Source: G963676655 sp963678305
GTDB lineage: Bacteria; Verrucomicrobiota; Lentisphaeria; Victivallales; Victivallaceae
Assembly: GCA_963678305.2 (NCBI GenBank)
Contig: CAXXVV010000012.1
Location: 558,001 to 622,000 of the forward strand
Length of the DNA: 64,000 bases
Reading direction: 5' to 3'
Shown here piece by piece: positions 35,431-42,874 of the stretch. The position numbers and the translations under genes are program-made. How positions within the stretch are numbered: the stretch's first letter is position 1; every line of letters starts with the position of its first letter. The notes beneath the pieces are model-generated. The model saw only the letters and a program-made list of their open reading frames with translations. It made no database searches and had not been told where the DNA came from.

Positions 35431-35844
35431 TTATTTAGAATCTGATCGATAAATCCCCCCCTGTCGCAGGCTTTCGCTTTTTTTACTGATCCTGGTCCCG
35501 CAGGCAATTTCCAGCCCGAGCTTTGTGATAAGTTCTTTCAGATATTCCAGGTGAGGACAGGGCGGACCATGATATGAATCATTAGTAATGCAGGATGACA
35601 GATGGACGATTATCTGATCTTTTTCAATGCCTTCCTGCTTTTTAGCAAGTTTAATAAGATTTGAGAGTTTCCGGTGAACCGCCAGGCCGCAACAGCCGCC
35701 GCAAGTTATTGACAACATCCGCATGTCACCTGAGTATCCGGAAAAACGGTCCTCACGGTTGTTGAAAACTTTTTCACACAAATAGCCGGAACAGCGTTCT
35801 TTAACAATGTGGCATTGGACGATTACTACATATTTTTTATCCAT
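35431..35844 (-). CDS. CGGC-domain protein
   Basis: 137 residues in the version I prefer. Contains the CGGCC block (C48, C51, C52) and further cysteines at 11, 18 and 23 and two near residues 85-100, in the order expected for the putative metal-binding CGGC domain. The function of the family is not established. I start it at the ATG at 35844: GGAAG lies 9 bases upstream, and the more distal ATG at 35889 would overlap the end of the preceding gene. It lies 19 bases after a SnoaL-like gene on the same strand, likely co-transcribed. Confidence 0.75.
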   Translation of the reverse strand: MDKKYVVIVQCHIVKERCSGYLCEKVFNNREDRFSGYSGDMRMLSITCGGCCGLAVHRKLSNLIKLAKKQEGIEKDQIIVHLSSCITNDSYHGPPCPHLEYLKELITKLGLEIACGTRISKKSESLRQGGIYRSDSK

Positions 35845-35863
35845 AATCAGGCTTCCAGTTAAA

Positions 35864-36223
35864 TCATTTTTCAGGGATTGGTAATCCATGCTGCCGGAGG
35901 AATGTCAGTTTATCCCAATAGCCGCGCTGGAAAACAATTTTCGAATTTACGACATGAAAGAAACCGCATCCGCGCAGGCCCAGCGGATCGCGCCACTCCA
36001 GAATCCCCCATTCACCGTCTTCGAATATATTTTCAACAATACAAATCATTTCCGCTTCCAGGAAGCCGTCCGAAAACATTTTTCTTATGGCTTCCCGTCC
36101 GGAAACCGGTTCTTCGGCAACTTGATGATTTACCGCGTTTTCAGCATATAAGCCGGCCAATGCGTCTGAATCGCTTTGATTGAAAAACTCAACAAATTTT
36201 TCAATGACTTCTTTGGGGCTCAT
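35864..36223 (-). CDS. SnoaL/NTF2-like domain protein
   Basis: 119 residues with the cone-shaped NTF2-like fold. MSPKEVIEKFVEFFNQSDSDALAGL is the helical opening typical of SnoaL-like proteins, followed by YAENAVNHQVAEEPVSG and an aromatic-rich C-terminal sheet. Members bind small molecules or act as isomerases or cyclases; others have no activity, so a reaction cannot be given. First of a two-gene unit with the CGGC protein. Confidence 0.82.
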   Translation of the reverse strand: MSPKEVIEKFVEFFNQSDSDALAGLYAENAVNHQVAEEPVSGREAIRKMFSDGFLEAEMICIVENIFEDGEWGILEWRDPLGLRGCGFFHVVNSKIVFQRGYWDKLTFLRQHGLPIPEK

Positions 36224-36712
36224 AATTTATTTAATTTCATTTCTGTTTTCATTTTTGTTCGTTAATTGTAATTTAGCATCATTATACAGCAAGGCCAGCC
36301 GGATAAAAAATAATATAGAGGATATATTGACATGTTTTTTGCTTTTCTAATTTATTAGTCCGGCATATAATCATATTGCATTTTTTGAATAGCGCTGAAA
36401 GCGCAGCATATAACAACAGCCCGGGGTGATTGCGAAGCGATTGAACCCCGGGAACAGTTAAAAAGCATTAAAAGCCCTGAATGGGCGACATATAACGCAA
36501 GGTTATTATCCGCCGGAGTAATAGTAATTCAAGAAAATACGACAAAAAGTTTTATAGAGATTCAATCTTTAACATTTTGTATAAAAAATATGACTGTTAT
36601 TTGAAAAATGTTTTACTTGAAATGTAAGATATTTTAAAATTGTAAGGTATTTATTTGTATATTTTGCGTATGTGTGATATTTTATATTTGATAAAATTGT
36701 TAAGGTGGGTTT
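36224..36712. other. Intergenic region with repeat element
   Basis: About 490 bases between divergent genes. Apart from the structured element at 36392-36500, it is strongly AT-rich and carries no coding-like frame. TATAAT on the minus strand at 36281-36286 may be the -10 of the SnoaL-like gene, but no good -35 was found. The promoter of the ABC operon should lie near 36600-36700; several AT-rich hexamers compete. Confidence 0.45.
36392..36500. repeat. Structured intergenic repeat with three hairpins
   Basis: Three hairpins in a row: GCGCT/AGCGC (36392-36404), CCCGGGGT/ACCCCGGG (36420-36452) and GCCC/GGGC (36474-36486), with CATATAAC repeated at about 36407 and 36489. The AAGCGC/AGCCCTGAA style resembles dispersed, non-coding repeats found in many PVC and other environmental genomes (recalled, not checked). 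Confidence 0.5.
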
Positions 36713-36745
36713 ATGTGTGAATTTTTTTGCATGTCCAACAATTGA
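36713..36745 (+). CDS. Possible 10-codon leader peptide
   Basis: AAGGTGGG lies just before an ATG that opens MCEFFCMSNN and a TGA. The stop is 9-12 bases before the start of the CBM9-like protein. The strong ribosome-binding site is the main evidence; it might instead be chance. A role in translational coupling or attenuation of the ABC operon is speculative. Confidence 0.3.
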   Translation: MCEFFCMSNN

Positions 36746-36756
36746 AAGAATGATTG

Positions 36757-37692
36757 ATGAGGGTTAAGTTTAGTAAAACATCATACGGGCTTTTTTTTAC
36801 TGCGTTTTTTTTGTTCCTGGTGTTGCTGTTTACTTTTCTCCGTGGCTCGATTGCGGAGTTTTCAGCAGGCTTGCTTGCACTTACCCGTGAAATAAAGTTG
36901 TCTGATAAAAAAGACGGGCAGGGCGGACAAGCGATAAAATTTACGACCAACCCTAAAGTTGTCGGTCGCAAAAAAGTTGTTCAAAAGAAGAAGGTTGTAA
37001 GAAAAACGAGTAAGCCGGTAACCCTGAAATTGCCGAAAACCTCTTCTCCAGTGGTTCTTGTTACCGAAGATTTTCCTGTCTGGAGCAATGAGAAATATCC
37101 GTTATCTCCCAAAATGAGAAAATATAACGGTCAAAAATGGGATAAGGAAAATACCAAATTTATTTTTTCAACAAACGGGGTAAGACTTTTTATCCTTGGG
37201 CGTTTATACGATAAGAATCCGGTGAACGCGATAACCGCCAATACCGCCAGGGGGAACAAGGGAATGGTATGGAAAGATGACAGTATTGAGGTTTTTTTGA
37301 TGAAAAATAGTTCAAGCAAGTTTTATTGCCAATATATTGTTTCGGTGAGCGGAGTGGGAACTGTCAATTATATGAAAGTGTCCGGGCAGAATTCCCAATA
37401 CAGACAGTCTAAGCCACCTGCTAAATTCCAGTATCCAAGGTTTGACGCGAGTCAGCATAAGAACGGTTTTGAGGTTGAGATGAGCATTTCTCTTAGTAAT
37501 ATCGGTATATCATATCTTAAACCCGGTGACTCATTTCTCTTGCAGATTGTCAGGAATTACCGGGGACAGGGCGGTAAGGAGTCAGTAACCCTGCAAATGT
37601 TTCCGGTCTATATTTACGCCGATTCACGAGGGGGTATTGCGAATCATGACAGAAGGGCTTTTCAGCCGGTTACGGTCAAGAAAATGCCTTAA
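36757..37692 (+). CDS. Membrane-anchored CBM9-like protein
   Basis: About 311 residues. One transmembrane helix (about 6-28) is followed by a short extracytoplasmic stretch, then a Lys/Val-rich linker (about 68-88). The C-terminal 210 residues resemble a family 9 carbohydrate-binding-like (DOMON-type) beta-sandwich: FPVWSNEKYPLS, VRLFILGRLYD and WKDDSIEVFLM, the last the most telling. ATG at 36757 and TTG at 36754 are both possible; a stop sits in frame right before them. First gene of the ABC-2 operon, so it may bind a glycan or haem on the outside as partner of the transporter. That is inference. Confidence 0.75.
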   Translation: MRVKFSKTSYGLFFTAFFLFLVLLFTFLRGSIAEFSAGLLALTREIKLSDKKDGQGGQAIKFTTNPKVVGRKKVVQKKKVVRKTSKPVTLKLPKTSSPVVLVTEDFPVWSNEKYPLSPKMRKYNGQKWDKENTKFIFSTNGVRLFILGRLYDKNPVNAITANTARGNKGMVWKDDSIEVFLMKNSSSKFYCQYIVSVSGVGTVNYMKVSGQNSQYRQSKPPAKFQYPRFDASQHKNGFEVEMSISLSNIGISYLKPGDSFLLQIVRNYRGQGGKESVTLQMFPVYIYADSRGGIANHDRRAFQPVTVKKMP

Positions 37693-37748
37693 TAAGGCAT
37701 ATTTGAATAAGAACAATTTTTTTGAAACCTTATTTGAGGTAATGATGT

Positions 37749-38690
37749 ATGGAAAATGTGATTGAGATTAAAAACCTGTCGAAATGTTACGGATCTTTTT
37801 TCTGGAGCAAAAAAGTGCATGCTCTGAAGAACCTGACGCTTGATATTCCTAAAGGTGCGGTATTCGGGTTTCTTGGTCCGAACGGTGCCGGGAAGACCAC
37901 GACGATTAAACTTTTGATGGATTTGATTAAGCCGACAAGTGGCGAAGCGATGGTTATGGGATATCCTCCGGAAAACGTCCAGATCAAGAAACAAATAGGT
38001 TTTTTGCCAGATGCGCCGGCGTTCAGTTCCTATCTGACGGCCAATGAATTTCTCAAAATTTGTGCGAAACTGCTGGGAATCCCGGCGGCTGATCGGAAAA
38101 AACGCATTGAGGAAGTACTGGCGATTGTGAAAATGTCTAAGCATGCAAAGTCAAAACTTGGTGGTTTCTCAAGGGGGATGATTCAAAGAATCGGTATTGC
38201 GCAGGCGATCCTCAATCATCCGAAATTACTGATTCTTGACGAGCCCCTGGTCGGGCTGGACCCGCATGGTAGACAGGAGCTGAAAGATATTATTTTTCAG
38301 CAGAAGTCTGTTGGGACAAATGTTTTTTTCTGTAGTCATATTCTTTCCGATGTCGAGAAAATATGTGATCATATCGGAATCCTGTGTGAAGGGGAATTGC
38401 TGTGCTCCGGCAGTACTGATGAGCTATTATCGGAAACCGGCTCCATTCTGCACATCAAGCCGGGGCAGGATGAAATAGCCAAATCAATGCTGACTGAAGC
38501 AACGGAAACAGTTCGGCTGCCGGATGGCGGCTGGGAACTTTCCTTTCCTGCCGGGGATGAAATATTGTCAAAATTGAAAAAGATCAAAGAGCAGAACAAA
38601 GATGCCGTTGCGATAACTTCTTCCAAGGAGGACTTGGAAAAGTTCTTTTTTAGAAAAATTGAATCTCGAACCAGTGAATTAAATAATTAA
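37749..38690 (+). CDS. ABC-2-type transporter ATP-binding protein
   Basis: 313 residues. Walker A GPNGAGKT is at 43-50, signature region LGGFSRGMIQRIG near 137-149, Walker B LLILDEPLVGLDP near 157-169, switch His in FFCSHILSDVEK. The extra about 95 residues after the ABC core (IGILCEGELLCSG onward) are typical of the CcmA/NatA/GldA-type ATPases that work with ABC-2 permeases. GAGGT precedes the ATG. Its partners should be the permeases at 38.8 and 41.3 kb. The substrate cannot be inferred. Confidence 0.92.
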   Translation: MENVIEIKNLSKCYGSFFWSKKVHALKNLTLDIPKGAVFGFLGPNGAGKTTTIKLLMDLIKPTSGEAMVMGYPPENVQIKKQIGFLPDAPAFSSYLTANEFLKICAKLLGIPAADRKKRIEEVLAIVKMSKHAKSKLGGFSRGMIQRIGIAQAILNHPKLLILDEPLVGLDPHGRQELKDIIFQQKSVGTNVFFCSHILSDVEKICDHIGILCEGELLCSGSTDELLSETGSILHIKPGQDEIAKSMLTEATETVRLPDGGWELSFPAGDEILSKLKKIKEQNKDAVAITSSKEDLEKFFFRKIESRTSELNN

Positions 38691-38694
38691 AGCC

Positions 38695-38811
38695 AAAGGA
38701 GGAAACTATTCTTAATTTTGATTTATAGTGACTCGAATATATCTTCTCGGGTCAAAAATCGTAAAGAAGAAAGTATGATAGTAATTTGTGTCAAAGTCAA
38801 TAATCATTGAC
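38695..38811 (+). promoter_or_regulatory. Gap with unused Shine-Dalgarno and a palindrome
   Basis: AAAGGAGG at 38695-38702 is not followed by an ATG/GTG/TTG frame longer than 6 codons. GTCAAT-AATC-ATTGAC (38796-38811) is a perfect palindrome 32 bases ahead of the permease start and could be an operator. Both are pattern observations without a known factor. Confidence 0.3.
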
Positions 38812-38842
38812 GTAATCAAAAAATATTGAAGGAGAAAAAAAG

Positions 38843-39586
38843 ATGAGAGGAATCAACGAAATCATGGCCGTAGCGGGAGGGACGTGGCACCGCGTATTAA
38901 GAATGCGCGTGGTCTATGTGCTCATCATATGCGTGCTGGCATTGATCGGCAGTGCTTATCGTTATGATGTTCTGTCGCTTGGACAGCACAAAGAACTCAT
39001 GGTTGATGTATCATTGCTGCTTAATACCGTAGCGGCGATTCTGGTTGCTATTTCTATTACTTTTGAGATTTCAAAAGAATTACGTGAAGGCGTAACAACA
39101 ACTTTGTTGTCTAAATCACTTGGACGTACCCAGTACCTGGTCGGGAAACTGATTGGTATTTCAATTGCCGGATTAGTTGTAACCGGTCTCATCGCAATTG
39201 GCTTCATCCTTATTTTTGGTTCGTTTTTCGAACAAATCGGCCAGACTATGCTCCTGGGCCATTTACTGGTGATGGCCAGTGTAATACCGATGTCCGCGAT
39301 CGCAATTTTGTTCGCGGTTGTCCTGCCTGAATCAATTGCCGCGATCGTAACCGTGATTGTTATCTGGTTTGCGCACGCGACTCCGGCTCTGGCCAAGATT
39401 AAAATTCTCTACGGCGGAATCATTCCTGATCTCAATCTTTTCAATATGAAAGCCGAAGCTGCATATAATATTTTTGGCGGAATCAGCTGGATGTACCTGA
39501 TCCTTGCTTTGGTGTGGGGGATTGTATACAGCATTTTTGCCACATCGCTCGCCAGTTTGATTTTCGGCTTTAAAGACTTGAAATAA
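38843..39586 (+). CDS. ABC-2-type permease
   Basis: 247 residues with six predicted transmembrane segments (about 20-38, 55-75, 105-130, 140-165, 168-187, 218-243). The amphipathic region before helix 3 (ISKELREGVTTTLLSKSLGRTQYLVGKLIG) matches the ABC-2/NatB-type pattern ...LLSKPLSR..YLLGK, known in GldF-like permeases. GAAGGAGA supports the ATG. The 152-base gap upstream contains a palindrome and an unused ribosome-binding site. Likely one half of the channel driven by the ATPase before it. Confidence 0.88.
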   Translation: MRGINEIMAVAGGTWHRVLRMRVVYVLIICVLALIGSAYRYDVLSLGQHKELMVDVSLLLNTVAAILVAISITFEISKELREGVTTTLLSKSLGRTQYLVGKLIGISIAGLVVTGLIAIGFILIFGSFFEQIGQTMLLGHLLVMASVIPMSAIAILFAVVLPESIAAIVTVIVIWFAHATPALAKIKILYGGIIPDLNLFNMKAEAAYNIFGGISWMYLILALVWGIVYSIFATSLASLIFGFKDLK

Positions 39587-39608
39587 TCTATATATCAGGA
39601 GGAATAAA

Positions 39609-40562
39609 ATGAAAAAAACAGTTGTAATCCATATAATCGTTATGGTTATTGCGGTGCTTGCCGGGGGATTCCTGGCGTCGTCACTCATCGACAGTCAGGC
39701 CGAGTTGAGCAAGAATGTCAAAATTGCAAACACCCCACTCGGTGGTTTCAATAAATTTGCCGCAGACGTCCAATGGATGTTCTTCGTTAACTACGCAGGC
39801 GGTTTGCAGTCTGTGGAAAAAGAAAATGTCCCGGAAATCTACAAACGCGTCAAAAATATCATTGGCAACGACCCGAATATGCAAATCGCTTATGAAGTCG
39901 GCGGCATGATGTTCTCAGTCAGGGATCCGAAAAAAGCGGTCGAGATCTTTACGAAGGGCGCGAATAATCCCAATCTTAAAGATAACTGGAAACTGCCGTT
40001 CCTGGCTGCTCACATCCTGCAAAACAATATTACTGACGAAGACGATCCGGACCGCCTTGAAAAAGCAATCAAGATGTATCGTCTTGCAATTGTCCGTAAC
40101 AACTCTATGCCGTATTTTGCCAATGCCATGATGAGAGCCAAGGCGCAAATCATCAAGAAAAGAGGTTCCTGGAATGGTAAACCTGTCGTTAATAACAGAC
40201 ATGCTTATTTGTGTGCTTTGTATGACGAATGGCGCAAAGGCGGTGGTGGTGATGAGATGGAGACTTCCGGTCAGTCCTTTGGTATTGACATCAAACCGAT
40301 GCTCCTGGATGCCGCTCAGAAAGCTAAAGCTTCCGCTCCGACTAACAAAGATGTTCTCAACACGATCGATATGGTAATGAAAAAGGTCCTGGAAGATCAG
40401 CATCTTTGCGCCAAATGCCTGTCCGCGTACGGTCCTGGCGATAAATTCTGTACAAGCTGCGGTAACAATGTTCAGGTTTACGGCGTTTGCTCGAAGTGCG
40501 GAGACGTTCTTAAAGGTGAATTTTGCGCTGTCTGCGGAACCAAGAATAACTACAAGAAATAA
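39609..40562 (+). CDS. Membrane-anchored TPR-like protein with double zinc ribbon
   Basis: 317 residues, not a family I can name. One transmembrane helix (about 7-26) anchors it. The middle (about 75-200) is helical with TPR-like spacing (KAVEIFTKGANNPN, KAIKMYRLAIVRNNSMP). The last 50 residues carry two zinc ribbons, CAKC...CTSC and CSKC...CAVC, starting at C267. AGGAGG precedes the ATG. It sits between the two permeases of the ABC unit together with a second anchored protein. A scaffold or assembly role is a guess. Confidence 0.8.
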   Translation: MKKTVVIHIIVMVIAVLAGGFLASSLIDSQAELSKNVKIANTPLGGFNKFAADVQWMFFVNYAGGLQSVEKENVPEIYKRVKNIIGNDPNMQIAYEVGGMMFSVRDPKKAVEIFTKGANNPNLKDNWKLPFLAAHILQNNITDEDDPDRLEKAIKMYRLAIVRNNSMPYFANAMMRAKAQIIKKRGSWNGKPVVNNRHAYLCALYDEWRKGGGGDEMETSGQSFGIDIKPMLLDAAQKAKASAPTNKDVLNTIDMVMKKVLEDQHLCAKCLSAYGPGDKFCTSCGNNVQVYGVCSKCGDVLKGEFCAVCGTKNNYKK

Positions 40563-40579
40563 TTGCGGAGAATCTAAGT

Positions 40580-41317
40580 TTGAATTGGATTTCAAAATTT
40601 GGTAATAAAAAAGTCCTGACAATTTTCTTTGTTCTGGCTATTTTATGCTACTTTGTTTCTGAGTCAATCTTGCGCCAGTATGTCCTTGTCAGGACCGGTG
40701 AACAGTCAATCAGCCTTAATTCCATCCTGGATAAACTGCCGGGTGAAATCAGGGACGGGGTTGAGAAAAGGATCACCATTGCTGAATTAAAGGATAAACT
40801 GGCGCAGGCAACCGACCAGGGCGAGAGAATATTCTTATTGATCTCTCTCGCTCAGGCCCGCGGACCTGAAGCATTGCAGAAGCAATATGCCGAGATAATC
40901 GATAAATACCCTGACGCACCACAATCGGAAGCGGCATTTGTCTTTTATCTCAAAGCTCCGCCTAAGGCGTTGAAATCCATTTCAATCCCGCGATTTCATC
41001 AATACTTGAAAAAGTTGCGAGAGCCGGATCTGTTTTATGCCTGGTCCGGCGGTCTTTCCAAGTTGAAAAGTGTTAATGCATCGGAAAAAGAGTTGCTCGA
41101 ATACCTTTTCCCGTTGCTGGACTCTGAGCCGAAGTATCGTGAATACAGGCAGCTTTATACTGAAATTGTCGAGCTGGCTTTCAATTTGAAAGATCAACCG
41201 GCTGAACTTAAAGCGCGCAAATACGAAGAGTTATGCGAGAAGAAGCCGTTTTACGATTCAAAGCTGGCCAGGAAGTATAAAAAGAAAACAACAACCAAAA
41301 AGAAAAAGAAGAAATAA
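40580..41317 (+). CDS. Membrane-anchored protein with Lys-rich tail
   Basis: 245 residues, no family recognised. A single transmembrane helix (about 11-29, VLTIFFVLAILCYFVSESI) follows a short basic N-terminus. The rest is helical and hydrophilic with weak TPR-like spacing (LISLAQARGPEALQKQYAEI). It ends in KKTTTKKKKKK, a strongly basic tail which could touch phospholipid head groups or nucleic acid if cytoplasmic. Start is TTG with GCGGAG 9 bases before. Its stop overlaps the next ATG by one base (TAATG). Works with the ABC-2 unit by position only. Confidence 0.75.
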   Translation: MNWISKFGNKKVLTIFFVLAILCYFVSESILRQYVLVRTGEQSISLNSILDKLPGEIRDGVEKRITIAELKDKLAQATDQGERIFLLISLAQARGPEALQKQYAEIIDKYPDAPQSEAAFVFYLKAPPKALKSISIPRFHQYLKKLREPDLFYAWSGGLSKLKSVNASEKELLEYLFPLLDSEPKYREYRQLYTEIVELAFNLKDQPAELKARKYEELCEKKPFYDSKLARKYKKKTTTKKKKKK

Positions 41318-42102
41318 TGCTTAGAATCTTTGCCATATTGGAAATGACCTTCAAAAAGGTGAAAGAACCGGCTTTTTCTTTGCTGTTCGTTATTGCGGCG
41401 GTAATGGGCTACTTTGTCTCTGATATGAGTGCTCTTTCAATCAATAGCAATGACGGGGTTTTATTTGGCCTGATAACCCTGGAGCAGGGGCATTGCCTGC
41501 TTTCCGGGTTCGTGATAATATTTTTCGTGACATCGATTATCGCTATTTTCTCCGGCGCGACAGATATTCCAAAGGATATTGATTCAAGAATGATCATGCT
41601 TGTTTTAGGTAAACCGATAACCCGTCTGGAGTATTTGCTGGGAAAATATTGCGGCAATATCGCGATATGCGTTTTATTTTATCTGGTTGCAACAATATCC
41701 GCCTGTATAACTCAGGTCTCGTTGACTGGCAGGATGTATGATGTATCTGTGCTGGTCAGGCAATTGCTGTTGCTGCTGGCCCTCTTTCCTTTTACCGCGA
41801 TGACGATGATGATTTCAACTTTCTTTTCAGACATTACGGCAATGATTATCGCCTCGGCTTATTTGGCAATATCGTTGTTTTTCAGTTCAATATCCATTTT
41901 TGTCGATATGCTGCCCAAAAGCTTGTCGACGATTACGATTGTCCATTCGATAGCTTATTTCTTTCCGAATTATTTTTATTTTTTCAATTCATTTAAATTT
42001 TCCGGGATTGTCATTGTTGCTTTGACTGTATATTCCCTTTCCATAACCGTAATATTCCTCTCAATTGCTGCGACTCGTCTCAATTCAAGGGACTTGACCT
42101 GA
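41317..42102 (+). CDS. ABC-2-type permease
   Basis: 261 residues with about six hydrophobic helices, and IPKDIDSRMIMLVLGKPITRLEYLLGKYCG before helix 3, the same element as in the permease at 38.8 kb. The two permeases may form a heterodimer, or serve alternative complexes with one ATPase. It overlaps the previous gene by one base and ends the operon, followed by a hairpin 80 bases on. Confidence 0.88.
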   Translation: MLRIFAILEMTFKKVKEPAFSLLFVIAAVMGYFVSDMSALSINSNDGVLFGLITLEQGHCLLSGFVIIFFVTSIIAIFSGATDIPKDIDSRMIMLVLGKPITRLEYLLGKYCGNIAICVLFYLVATISACITQVSLTGRMYDVSVLVRQLLLLLALFPFTAMTMMISTFFSDITAMIIASAYLAISLFFSSISIFVDMLPKSLSTITIVHSIAYFFPNYFYFFNSFKFSGIVIVALTVYSLSITVIFLSIAATRLNSRDLT

Positions 42103-42184
42103 GTTGCTCATTTTTTGTCGAACCAGTTATATCATAGACCGGGGACATTGTTTATATTACGGCTGTGAATTTATTTTTATTAAG

Positions 42185-42211
42185 AATACGAAATAATTTC
42201 GTATTGCTTTT
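42185..42211 (+). terminator. Rho-independent terminator candidate of the ABC-2 operon
   Basis: AATACGAAA (42185-42193) and TTTCGTATT (42197-42205) form a perfect 9-pair AT-rich stem with a TAA loop, followed by GCTTTTATG. The U-tract is short. Confidence 0.5.
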
Positions 42212-42313
42212 ATGTCGGTAAAATCGTACTGTTGCATTCGCATTCAAGTGCCGGGTGTGACTTAAAGTTTTTTAATGAAATTAGGGGCTGGTGCGTGATC
42301 CGAAAAGGGGCGG

Positions 42314-42346
42314 CGTCTGAATGAACGGCAAAGCTTCATTTTGACG
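42314..42346 (+). other. Compound hairpin upstream of tRNA-Leu
   Basis: CGTC (42314-42317) pairs with GACG (42343-42346), and inside it AATGAA (42320-42325) pairs with TTCATT (42335-42340). The symmetric 2-base internal loop (tg/tt) and 9-base apical loop suggest an RNA structure, possibly a leader or a small RNA. Confidence 0.35.
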
Positions 42347-42580
42347 GCGCTGTTGTAAATGCGGAAATTATATTTAGACATGCATCCAGACATGCTTTTT
42401 TAAAGATATATTTCTTCATAAAACATTTTTGTTGTGACTGAAATTGCCGCGAAAAACGGTAAAAACGTCAAATTCATTAAAAAAAGTCGAAAAAAGTTGG
42501 ATATTTCCTTGAAAACGATTTGAAAAAAATCGGAATCGTGGTAGAGTTTAAGTCCATTTTGTTATTATGGAGAGTTTGCT

Positions 42581-42665
42581 GCTCGAGTGGCGGAATTGGC
42601 AGACGCGCATGGTTGAGGGCCATGTGGAGTAATCCGTGGGGGTTCAAATCCCCCCTCGAGCACCA
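42581..42665 (+). tRNA. tRNA-Leu (anticodon GAG)
   Basis: Acceptor stem GCTCGAG/CTCGAGC, long variable arm of a class II tRNA, T-loop GGTTCAAATCC, anticodon stem CATGG/CCATG with loop TTGAGGG. The CCA end is encoded (42663-42665). First of two tRNAs ahead of tuf. Confidence 0.95.
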
Positions 42666-42690
42666 TAAAACTTGGCTGACAGGCTCAGAT

Positions 42691-42766
<76 letters not shown>

Positions 42767-42874
42767 GTTTTCACCTTGATGGTGAAAGCAGGGAGTTTGA
42801 TAAGATAAAAAAAACTTAAATCGTAAAAGTATAGAAACCCAAAACTGGCAACTGATAAATATCAGGAGGAAAAA

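Larger units (their letters stand above)
42103..42580. other. Intergenic region upstream of the tRNA-tuf operon
   Basis: 478 bases. It contains the terminator-like hairpin at 42185-42205, a compound hairpin at 42314-42346, a direct repeat AGACATGC (about 42379 and 42390), and AT-rich sequence before tRNA-Leu that should hold the promoter. TATTAT at 42563-42568 could be its -10; no -35 fits. A small hairpin CGATTT/AAATCG is at 42516-42532. No gene seen. Confidence 0.5.

Noticed and set aside
36392..36500. CRISPR array
   Set aside because: Short palindromes without regularly spaced identical repeats; no cas gene in the window.
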